Shown: positions 1-6,356 of the stretch, piece by piece
Numbering within the stretch: the first letter of the stretch is position 1
Layout of the letters: each line of letters opens with the position of its first letter
Assembly (NCBI GenBank): GCA_031272565.1
Contig: JAISTN010000351.1
Location: forward strand, 1-12,252
Reading direction: 5' to 3'
DNA: 12,252 nt
From: Bifidobacteriaceae bacterium
GTDB taxonomy: Bacteria; Actinomycetota; Actinomycetes; Actinomycetales; WQXJ01
The notes under the pieces: model-generated
What the model was told of the DNA's origin: nothing
The model's input: the letters and a program-made list of their open reading frames with translations, nothing else
Database searches by the model: none
Program-made: the position numbers and the translations under genes

Positions 1-1
1 G

Positions 2-1549
2 GCCAACCAGGCCAACCAGGCCACCAAACCAACCAAGACCCCCAAACAACCCAAACAACCCAAGCCCCCCAAGACCGCCAAAGCGTCCAAACGCCGGGGC
101 ACCTTGGCCCGGGGCGGCCTGGCCGTCTGGGTGGTAGCGATCATCGCCATTGTCTGCCTGGGGGCGGGCTTCGCGTTGCGGGGCCTGATCCGTTCCCCGG
201 CGGAGGCGGAAGCGGACGCGGCCCCGCCGGCGGCCGGGCTGATCACCGCCCGGGTCGAAGCCCGCCAGATCACTTCCACGGTGGTGTCCCGGGCGGACGT
301 GGTTTACGCCGACCCGGTGGCCGTCAACCCGCCCATCCCGGACGGCGCCCAAGCACCGGTGGTGACGGGCCACGTGCCGGAAGAAGGGGCGGAAATCACC
401 GCCGGCACCATTCTGCTGGAGGTTTCCGGCCGGCCGGTCTTTGTGCTGCCGGGCGAATTCCCGGCTTATCGCTCGCTGGGCCCGGATTCCCAGGGGCCCG
501 ATGTCGCCCAGTTGCGGGCCGCACTGGCCGGCTTGGGATATGCGGCCGGCACCGAGGGGGCCACCGAATACGACGCCGACCTGGCCGCCGCCGTGGCCGC
601 GCTGTACACGGAGGCCGGTTACCCGCCACCCGGCTCGGACGACCAGGCCAAGAACCAGGCGGTGCGCGACGCCGCGGCCGCGGTGGAGGACGCCAAGGAT
701 GCCCGCGACCGGGCCTGGACCGCCCTGAGCAAGGCGCGGGCCGCCATCAGCGCGGAAGACCCCAGCACGCAAGCAGCGGCCGATGCCGCCCAGGAAAGCT
801 ACCAGGAAGCCGACAAGCAGGTGACCCGGGCGGAAGAAACCCTGACGGCGGCCACCCGCGCTGCTTGGACCACGGCCCCCTACGGCGAAATGGTCTTCGT
901 GTCCGGCCTGCCCCGCCGGGTGGACGAGGTCAATGTGACGTTGGGGCAGACCGTTGGGACGCCATCGGCAGACCAACCGCTCGATGCGGTGGCCGATGAC
1001 GCGGTGGTGCTATCCGGGGCCGAGATCACCGTCACCGCTCAGGTTTCGGCCGGCGAGGCCGCGCTGCTGGTGGTGGGCGGCCCGGCGGTGCTGCTGGCCC
1101 ACACCGGCTTGAGCGTCAACGGCACCATCGACTCGATCTGCGACTATGCGGCGCTGGAGAACGGCAGCGGCGACGCCGCCACCACCCGCTGCCCGGTCGG
1201 CATCACGCTGGGCGACCTGGGCGAGGTCAACCGCTCCGACCTGGTGGGCAATGTCCAGGTGACCATGGTGGTGGGGGTTTCGGCCGCCGGTTCACTGGTG
1301 GTGCCGGTGGCGGCCGTCTCCGCCAATTCGGCCGGCCAGGCCCAGGTCGAGCTGGTGGTGGGGGAGTTGACCAAGGGCGCGGCGGCGGCCGATCAGCCCA
1401 CCCAGATGGTCACCATCACCACGGGCCTGGCGGCTGAGGGTTACGTCGAGGTGAAAGCCGCCGAGCCCACCTTGCAGGAGGGCGACCTGGTGGTGGTGGG
1501 CCTGGCGGCGGCCAGTCAACCAACCCAGACGGCCACGCCGGACTCATGA
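2..1549 (+). CDS. MacA/HlyD-like membrane adaptor with peptidoglycan-binding-like segment (5' partial)
   Basis: Adaptor subunit of a MacAB-type ABC exporter, linking the membrane permease to the cell-wall side. Counting from the TTG at 104: one membrane segment at residues 7-28; a peptidoglycan-binding type 1-like stretch at about 122-178 (YRSLGPDSQGPDVAQLR followed by LGY); an Ala/Glu/Lys-rich coiled-coil hairpin at about 180-255; then beta-rich barrel/lipoyl-like sequence to residue 470. The frame stays open from base 2 with no start codon before 104, adding 34 Lys/Pro/Gln-rich residues that end in KRRGTLARGG. The TTG at 104 has no convincing ribosome-binding site, so the real start probably lies upstream of the window and the basic tail is cytoplasmic. 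Its stop overlaps the ATPase start. The family assignment is inferred from architecture and operon context; the substrate is unknown. Confidence 0.8.
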   Translation, partial: ANQANQATKPTKTPKQPKQPKPPKTAKASKRRGTLARGGLAVWVVAIIAIVCLGAGFALRGLIRSPAEAEADAAPPAAGLITARVEARQITSTVVSRADVVYADPVAVNPPIPDGAQAPVVTGHVPEEGAEITAGTILLEVSGRPVFVLPGEFPAYRSLGPDSQGPDVAQLRAALAGLGYAAGTEGATEYDADLAAAVAALYTEAGYPPPGSDDQAKNQAVRDAAAAVEDAKDARDRAWTALSKARAAISAEDPSTQAAADAAQESYQEADKQVTRAEETLTAATRAAWTTAPYGEMVFVSGLPRRVDEVNVTLGQTVGTPSADQPLDAVADDAVVLSGAEITVTAQVSAGEAALLVVGGPAVLLAHTGLSVNGTIDSICDYAALENGSGDAATTRCPVGITLGDLGEVNRSDLVGNVQVTMVVGVSAAGSLVVPVAAVSANSAGQAQVELVVGELTKGAAAADQPTQMVTITTGLAAEGYVEVKAAEPTLQEGDLVVVGLAAASQPTQTATPDS

Positions 1550-2274
1550 CAGCCACGGACATGGCCCAGGCCCCACCGCGGGCAACCTCGCCCAACAGGC
1601 CGCTGATCGAACTCACCGACGTCTCCAAGCTCTTCGCCGGCCCGCCGCAGGTGCTGGCCCTGAACGATGTCTCGCTGTCGATTGCGGCCGGCGACTATGT
1701 CTCGGTGATGGGGCCCTCCGGTTCCGGCAAGTCGACCCTGTTGAACGTGCTGGGCCTGATGGACCGGCCCACTGTGGGCCAGTACACGCTGGACGGCATC
1801 GCCACCGGCGCCCTGAACGAACGCGACCGCTCCCGGCTGCGCGGTACGGCCTTCGGTTTTGTCTTCCAGGCCTTTCACCTGTTGGCGCGCCGTACGGTCT
1901 GGGAGAACGTCGCGCTGGGCATGGCCTACTCCGGCCTGCCGCGGGCTGGGCGGGCGGAACGGGTGGACGAGGCCCTGGCCAAGGTTGACCTGACGCACCG
2001 CGCCTGGGCCAAACCGTCCACCCTGTCCGGTGGCGAACGCCAGCGGGTCGCCATCGCGCGCGCCATCGCCGCCGGGCCCACCCTGCTGTTGGCGGACGAA
2101 CCGACCGGCAACCTGGATGAGGCCACCTCCAGTGGCATCCTGGAGGTCTTCGACGCGCTGCATCGTGAGGGCTTGACGCTGCTGGTGGTGACGCACGACC
2201 CGAAGGTGGCGGCGCGGGCCGCGCGGCGCATCACCATGCGGGACGGCCGGATCGAGGGAGTGACGGCGGCGTGA
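1546..2274 (+). CDS. ABC transporter ATP-binding protein, MacB/LolD type
   Basis: Cytoplasmic ATPase that powers the FtsX-type permease encoded next to it. All nucleotide-binding motifs are intact in 242 residues: Walker A GPSGSGKS (56-63), Q-loop Q108, signature LSGGERQ (160-166), Walker B LLLADEP (180-186) and switch histidine H217 in VVTHD. The length and the LADEPTGNLD sequence fit the MacB/LolD subfamily (mechanotransmission-type transporters rather than classical importers). The ATG at 1546 overlaps the adaptor's TGA (ATGA), and the gene's own TGA overlaps the permease GTG (GTGA), so translation is probably coupled across the three genes. I see no independent ribosome-binding site. Nothing is missing or truncated. 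The transported substrate cannot be inferred: related actinobacterial systems export peptides, antibiotics or lipoproteins. Confidence 0.95.
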   Translation: MTATDMAQAPPRATSPNRPLIELTDVSKLFAGPPQVLALNDVSLSIAAGDYVSVMGPSGSGKSTLLNVLGLMDRPTVGQYTLDGIATGALNERDRSRLRGTAFGFVFQAFHLLARRTVWENVALGMAYSGLPRAGRAERVDEALAKVDLTHRAWAKPSTLSGGERQRVAIARAIAAGPTLLLADEPTGNLDEATSSGILEVFDALHREGLTLLVVTHDPKVAARAARRITMRDGRIEGVTAA

Positions 2275-3548
2275 AGGTCTATTGGCACGGCACGCGCGGC
2301 CGGCGGGGTGGCGAAACGGCTAGCCGGTTCCGGCGGCGCCGCGACGGCTACACCCTGCGGGACGTGATGTCCGATGCCGTCCGCGGGCTGTCCGGCCGCC
2401 CCGGCCGGCTGGTCTTGACGGTGGTGGCGGTCATGCTGGGGATCGGCTCGCTGGTGGCCACATTGGGCTTCGCCCAGACGGGCGCCAACCAAATCCAGGC
2501 CCGGTTCGACGCGGTGGCCGCGACTCAGTTGTCGGTGGCCCCGGCCGAAGACCCGATGGACCCGGGCCGCTTGTTGGCTGTCATGCCGTGGGACGCGGCC
2601 GACCGGATGGAACGGTTGAACGGGGTGGTCGCGGCCGGTCTGGTGGCCCGGGTCGAAGCGGTTCAGACGGTTACGGCGGTGCCGGTGAACGACCCGATGG
2701 CGCTGCCGGGCCGGGCACCGGACGTGATGGCCGTGTCGCCCGGCTTCCTGGAGACCGTTGAAGGCCAGGTTGACCAAGGGGTGTTCATCAACACCTTCCA
2801 TGAGTCCGGCGCGCAGCGGGTGGCGGTGTTGGGCCCGGGCGCGGCCGAAACCCTGGGCATCACCCGGGTGGACAACCAGCCGGCCATTTTCATTAACGGG
2901 GTTTCGTTTACCGTGATCGGCATCGCTTCTGGGGCGATCCGCCACCAGGAGGTGCTCGATGCCGTGATGGTGCCACTGCCCACCGCCCGGCAGTGGCTGG
3001 GCCTGGCCACGGCCGGCGAATTGCAGGTCAAGATTGAGGTGGGGGCCGGCTCGCTGGTGGCGCAGCAGGCCCCCCAGATTCTTGACCCCGGCGGCGGTGA
3101 GGGCTTCTCGGTGGTGGCCCCGCCGCCGGTTTCCCGCATGCGGGAGCAGCTCACCGGCGATGTCGATTCGCTGTTCCTGATCCTGGGTCTGGTCGCGTTG
3201 GGCATTGGCACGCTGGTGATCGGGGTGGTGATGTCCTTGTCGGTCTTGGAGCGGCGTGGGGAGGTGGGCCTGCGCCGGGCCTTGGGGGCCACCCGGCGGC
3301 AGATCGCGTTGCAGTTCGTGGCCGAATGCGTGGTGGTGGGCTTGTTGGGTGGGTTGATTGGTGCGGCGGCCGGCGTCTTTGGGGTCTTGGGTATTTCGGT
3401 GGCCAAGGCTTGGACCCCGGTGTTGGATGTCCGCCTGGTGGGGCTGGCGGCCGTGGCGGGCGTCATGGTCGGTGTCCTGGCCGGCTTGGCCCCTGCGTTG
3501 CGGGCCTCGCGCCTGGAGCCGGCCACCGCTCTCCAGGAGGGCACCTGA
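2271..3548 (+). CDS. ABC transporter permease, MacB/FtsX family
   Basis: Membrane subunit of the exporter, 425 residues, a normal length for a MacB-type permease without a fused ATPase. The N-terminus is very basic (RFRRRR, 20-24) ahead of membrane segment 1 (about 47-67). A large extracytoplasmic MacB periplasmic-core-like domain spans about 70-298. Three C-terminal membrane segments follow at about 301-325, 350-375 and 388-411. Family hallmarks are ERRGEVGLRRALGATRRQI (327-345) and the terminal LRASRLEPATALQ. The GTG start at 2271 overlaps the ATPase stop and is preceded by GAGGGAG at 2254-2260, ten bases upstream. The four-helix layout and this C-terminal signature make the class call firm; the cargo is unknown. 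The gene ends 19 bases from the convergent lyase gene. Confidence 0.93.
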   Translation: MKVYWHGTRGRRGGETASRFRRRRDGYTLRDVMSDAVRGLSGRPGRLVLTVVAVMLGIGSLVATLGFAQTGANQIQARFDAVAATQLSVAPAEDPMDPGRLLAVMPWDAADRMERLNGVVAAGLVARVEAVQTVTAVPVNDPMALPGRAPDVMAVSPGFLETVEGQVDQGVFINTFHESGAQRVAVLGPGAAETLGITRVDNQPAIFINGVSFTVIGIASGAIRHQEVLDAVMVPLPTARQWLGLATAGELQVKIEVGAGSLVAQQAPQILDPGGGEGFSVVAPPPVSRMREQLTGDVDSLFLILGLVALGIGTLVIGVVMSLSVLERRGEVGLRRALGATRRQIALQFVAECVVVGLLGGLIGAAAGVFGVLGISVAKAWTPVLDVRLVGLAAVAGVMVGVLAGLAPALRASRLEPATALQEGT

Positions 3549-3567
3549 CCCCCTGGTACGGGAAGCC

Positions 3568-4908
3568 TTACCGCACGGCCTTCAGCACGGCCGTGAATTC
3601 GGTCATGAACCAGTCCACCTCCGGCAGGCCAAACACCAGCGGCGGGCGCAGTTTCAGCACGTTGCCGCCGGACCCGCACACCGAGGTCAAGACCCGCCGT
3701 TCCCTGAGCCCGTCCACAATGGCCAGCGCGCGGGCGGCATCGGGCACCTTGGAGTCCTGGTTGGCCACGATCTCAACCCCCAGGTACAAGCCGGCCCCAC
3801 GGACATCGCCAATGAACTCGCAGCCGGCGGCGGCCGTGCGCAACTCACGCAGGAATTCGGCCCCCACCTCGCAGACGTGGCGTTGCAGGCCGGTCTGGCG
3901 GATCTCATCCAGCACCGCCTGGGCGGCGGCAATCGACACCGGGTTGCCGCCAAACGTGTTGAAATACGGCAGCCGCAGGGCGAAGGCGTCCAGCACTGGC
4001 GCTTGGGCCATCAGGCCGGCAATCGGGATGCCGTTGCCCATCGGTTTGCCGGTGGTGATCAGTTCTGGCACCAGGCCGTGGCGGGCAAAGCCCCAGAAGG
4101 TGGCGCCGGTGCGGGCAAAGCCTGGTTGGACCTCGTCGGCAATGAAGATGCCGCCGGCCGCCCGGACTTGTTCCACCGCCGGGGTCAGGAAGCCCGCCGG
4201 GTCGGGGTGGACGCCATCGGACGAAAAAGCCGAATCGACCAGCAGGGCCGCCACGCCCAAGCCGGCCTGTTGCAGGCTGGCAATCGCCTCGGCTACCCCG
4301 GCCGCGAACACCAAACCAACGTCCTGGCCGGGGGCCGTGCGGTAGGCGTCTGGGGCCGGCACGGTGCGCACGGCTTCACCCAACGGCTGGGCTTCGCCCA
4401 GGGCGGGCGACAGCCCGGAGACCAGGTCGGTGTTGCCGTGGTAGGCCTCCTGGGTGATGATGACGCCCCGGTGCCCGGTGTAGGCCTGGGCCACTCGGAC
4501 CGCCAGGTCGTTAGCCTCTGAGCCGGTGCACATGAACATCGCCCGGGTCAGGGCTGGCGGCGTGGTGGCCAGTAGATCCTCGGCGTAGTCCAGCACCGCG
4601 CCGTGCAGGTAACGGGTGTGGGTGTTGAGGGTTGCCGCCTGGCGGGCCACCGCCTCCACCACCCGCGGGTTGCAGTGCCCCACCGAGGCCACATTGTTGT
4701 AAACGTCCAGGTAGGCGTTGCCTTGCGGGTCAAACAGACGGGCGCCATCGCCCCGCACCAGATGTACCGGCGTCTTGTAGAACAGGCGGTAGGCGGGCCC
4801 CAGCAGTTCGGCCCGGCGGCGGGCCAGTTCGGCCGTTTCGTGGTCAAGGTATACCGCCGATGCCGGGTTGAAGGCATTCGCGTCAAGCACCGTTGAACCG
4901 GGGGACAA
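3568..4908 (-). CDS. Class III PLP enzyme of the AGXT2L phospho-lyase branch (ethanolamine-phosphate / phosphohydroxylysine lyase-like)
   Basis: Cytosolic PLP enzyme of the class III aminotransferase fold, 446 residues. Visible motifs are NNVASVGHCNPRVV (71-84), LNTHTRYLH (94-102), GSEAND (129-134), YHGNT (156-160), the PLP-ring aspartate D258 in ADEVQ, the Schiff-base lysine K288 in TTGKPMGNGIP, and NTFGGNPVS. The NNVA.VGHC, LNT..R.LH and NT.GGNPVS blocks match the branch containing ethanolamine-phosphate phospho-lyase and 5-phosphohydroxylysine phospho-lyase, which release ammonia and phosphate instead of transferring an amino group. The start is TTG at 4908, chosen because AAAGGAG (minus strand, 4916-4922) lies seven bases before it. 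A divergent kinase gene next door fits a kinase plus phospho-lyase route. The substrate is not determined. An ordinary omega-aminotransferase acting on an amine or beta-amino acid is the alternative. Confidence 0.87.
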   Translation of the reverse strand: MSPGSTVLDANAFNPASAVYLDHETAELARRRAELLGPAYRLFYKTPVHLVRGDGARLFDPQGNAYLDVYNNVASVGHCNPRVVEAVARQAATLNTHTRYLHGAVLDYAEDLLATTPPALTRAMFMCTGSEANDLAVRVAQAYTGHRGVIITQEAYHGNTDLVSGLSPALGEAQPLGEAVRTVPAPDAYRTAPGQDVGLVFAAGVAEAIASLQQAGLGVAALLVDSAFSSDGVHPDPAGFLTPAVEQVRAAGGIFIADEVQPGFARTGATFWGFARHGLVPELITTGKPMGNGIPIAGLMAQAPVLDAFALRLPYFNTFGGNPVSIAAAQAVLDEIRQTGLQRHVCEVGAEFLRELRTAAAGCEFIGDVRGAGLYLGVEIVANQDSKVPDAARALAIVDGLRERRVLTSVCGSGGNVLKLRPPLVFGLPEVDWFMTEFTAVLKAVR

Positions 4909-4915
4909 GGCGAAG

Positions 4916-4922
4916 CTCCTTT
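4916..4922 (-). promoter_or_regulatory. Ribosome-binding site fixing the TTG start of the lyase gene
   Basis: Read on the minus strand this is AAAGGAG, a near-perfect Shine-Dalgarno, seven bases before the TTG at 4908. It supports an uncommon TTG start. I see no convincing -10/-35 pair for this strand, although the T/A-rich stretch around GTTAAC (4934-4939) is a plausible promoter region. Confidence 0.75.
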
Positions 4923-4967
4923 CTACCGTAGTAGTTAACAGTGACAGGCCCGGTTTCCTGGGGTGAG

Positions 4968-5000
4968 CCGGTCCGGTAAAGCCTGGGTTACGCGGACCGG
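4968..5000. promoter_or_regulatory. Large dyad (candidate operator) between the divergent lyase and kinase genes
   Basis: The left arm CCGGTCCGGTAA (4968-4979) and right arm TTACGCGGACCGG (4988-5000) are reverse complements apart from one extra base in the right arm, around an eight-base centre (4980-4987). The 12-bp dyad lies 59 bases from the lyase start and 99 bases from the kinase start, a suitable place for a repressor or activator controlling both. It could also fold as an RNA hairpin in either transcript. That it is a protein-binding operator is inference. A weak -10-like TAGCGT occurs at 5052-5057 upstream of the kinase. Confidence 0.5.
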
Positions 5001-5099
5001 GCGCCAGGTAAAAGGCAGGTTTCCGGCCGTTCGCCGGCCAGGGGCGGGGTGTAGCGTCGGACCAGTCCCCCGTCCCCTGACCGAACCGAAGGAGCCGCC

Positions 5100-6155
5100 G
5101 TGTCAGTCAGCCTGATGGACCAACTGGCCGAACCGTCACTGTCTGCGTTTGACCACTTGACCCGGGGCGCGCCGGCTCCCTATTGGCTGTACCGGGGGGT
5201 TTGCGCCAACTGGGGCCTTGAGCATGACCGGGTCGATTTGACCTTGATTACTGTGTCGGAAAACGCCACCTTCCTACTGGCATTGGACGGCCAGCCGATC
5301 GGCGCCGTGCGGGTCTCCCACCCGGGCTATGTGGGTGGCCCGTCCGCCATCAATTCGGAGATCGCCTGGATCAACGCCATCCGGCTGCAGGTTGACGAGG
5401 TCCGGGTGTTGACCGTGGTGCCGTCGCCGCGCGGCAACTATGTCTGTGTCATCAAGGACAACGCCGGCACCGGCTGGATTTGTGTCTCCACCAAGTTTGT
5501 GCCCGGCACGGTGTTGGAGGATTTGCCGGACCCGTCCGCCTACTACGAGACGATTGGCCGTTGGTCCGCCCTGCTGCACAAGCACGCCCGCAGTTGGGAG
5601 TTGCCCTACGGCTTCCGGCGTTTCGCCTGGGACACCAGCGACATCGTTGGCCCTTCTGCCCGCTGGGGCCGTTGGGAGGCGTCGAAGCTGACCACGCAGG
5701 AGGCGGCGCTGCTGGGAGCCGCCCAGTTCAAGGCGCTTCAGGTCATGTCCGGCTACCCCAAGAATGGCTACACCTGGGGCCTGATTCACGCCGACTTGCG
5801 GGCCTCCAACGTCTTGGCGGAGGGCGACCAATTGACGGTGATCGACTTTGACGATTCGGGCTTTGGCTACTACCTGTGGGACTACGCTGCCGCCTTGTCG
5901 TTCCTGACCCAGGAGCCTTACGGGCCGGCCATGGCGCAAGCCTGGATCCGGGGCTACACGCAGATCACTGGCCTGGACGACAAGGAAATCGAGGTGGCCA
6001 GCGCCCTCACCATGTTGCGCAAGCTGCAATTGCTGGGCTGGCTGTGTCATCACCGGGAGGACGCCTTGCCACCCGGCCTGGCGGCGGCCCAAACGGCCGG
6101 CGCGGTGGTGGTGGCGGAACGCTACCTGGAGGCTTCAACCTGGTTGTTGGATTGA
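5100..6155 (+). CDS. APH/choline-kinase-fold phosphotransferase (small-molecule kinase)
   Basis: Cytosolic ATP-dependent kinase of the aminoglycoside phosphotransferase/choline kinase fold, 351 residues. The catalytic loop is HADLRASN (H230, catalytic D232, N237) and the metal-binding aspartate is D249 in IDFDDSGFGYY. The segment after it (LWDYAAALSF, then a long helical tail) is typical of metabolic APH-like kinases such as hydroxylysine or homoserine-type kinases, rather than of antibiotic-resistance enzymes. The GTG start at 5100 has AAGGAG at 5089-5094, five bases upstream. It is transcribed divergently from the class III PLP enzyme. In known pathways, hydroxylysine kinase (an APH-fold protein) supplies the substrate of a phospho-lyase of that same branch, so this kinase probably phosphorylates the hydroxyl of an amino-alcohol or hydroxy-amino acid. 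The substrate is inferred from context only. Confidence 0.87.
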   Translation: MSVSLMDQLAEPSLSAFDHLTRGAPAPYWLYRGVCANWGLEHDRVDLTLITVSENATFLLALDGQPIGAVRVSHPGYVGGPSAINSEIAWINAIRLQVDEVRVLTVVPSPRGNYVCVIKDNAGTGWICVSTKFVPGTVLEDLPDPSAYYETIGRWSALLHKHARSWELPYGFRRFAWDTSDIVGPSARWGRWEASKLTTQEAALLGAAQFKALQVMSGYPKNGYTWGLIHADLRASNVLAEGDQLTVIDFDDSGFGYYLWDYAAALSFLTQEPYGPAMAQAWIRGYTQITGLDDKEIEVASALTMLRKLQLLGWLCHHREDALPPGLAAAQTAGAVVVAERYLEASTWLLD

Positions 6156-6356
6156 GCGCGGCCCGGGGGCGGAATTGGGGCATTGTGGAGGCGGGCGGCT
6201 TTCGGTTAGCCCCCAAACCGCTGCCGCCAGCCGCTGCGCCGCGGTGGCGGCATGCGGTAGCGTTCACTTGTGAGCTTGCCCACCCCACAGGCTCAGGCCT
6301 CTGAAAGGTCCCACTGCCCCTTGGAATACCTTGTTGGTTGGAGGTGTTGTTCAACC
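6156..6356. other. Intergenic region with several GC-rich hairpins, kinase to protease
   Basis: This 201-base gap holds overlapping dyads. GGCGGC (6194-6199) can pair with GCCGCC (6223-6228), with an inner CGGTT/AACCG pair. GCCGCCA (6223-6229) can instead pair with TGGCGGC (6245-6251), so the two folds compete. TGAGCTTG (6271-6278) pairs with CAGGCTCA (6288-6295) with one G-U, and GGCCT (6296-6300) pairs with AGGTC (6306-6310). None is followed by a T run, so they are weak terminator candidates for the kinase or structured leader of the protease. I found no clear promoter and recognise no riboswitch class. Confidence 0.35.
6340..6346 (+). promoter_or_regulatory. Ribosome-binding site for the S8 protease
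   Basis: GGAGGTG ends ten bases before the ATG at 6357. This favours that start over an in-frame GTG at 6270, which would put 29 non-signal-like residues in front of the signal peptide, and over the ATG at 6372, whose spacing is too long. Confidence 0.65.

Noticed and set aside
1..103. CRISPR-like or tandem-repeat array at the window start
   Set aside because: The repeats are two-copy nine-base units that are in frame and encode a Lys/Pro-rich tail, so coding low complexity explains them.
1516..2945. Long open frames on the minus strand opposite the ATPase and permease genes (1516-2196 and 1926-2945)
   Set aside because: Low-complexity Arg/Pro/Gly/His-rich translations without motifs, explained by third-position GC bias of the strong plus-strand genes.
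3549..3567. Bidirectional terminator between the convergent permease and lyase genes
   Set aside because: Only 19 bases separate the stops, with just a four-base dyad (GGTA/TACC) and no T run; too weak to call.
2663..3679. Minus-strand open frame of 338 codons opposite the permease
   Set aside because: It covers the permease and the end of the lyase gene, and its Thr/Pro/Arg-rich product has no recognisable domain; shadow of real genes.
3326..4521. Two plus-strand open frames opposite the lyase gene (3326-4345 and 3358-4521)
   Set aside because: Both run antisense through a well-supported PLP enzyme and start inside the permease; no motif or ribosome-binding site.
5274..6092. 272-codon minus-strand open frame opposite the kinase
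   Set aside because: Antisense to a kinase with intact catalytic motifs; translation is biased and featureless.
5100..6155. Aminoglycoside-resistance gene
   Set aside because: The APH fold alone does not imply resistance; the C-terminal pattern and the neighbouring phospho-lyase-type enzyme point to a metabolic kinase.
6270..6356. Longer protease start at the GTG at 6270
   Set aside because: It would place 29 residues with no export character before a classical signal peptide, and the GGAGG ribosome-binding site lies inside that extension just before the ATG at 6357.
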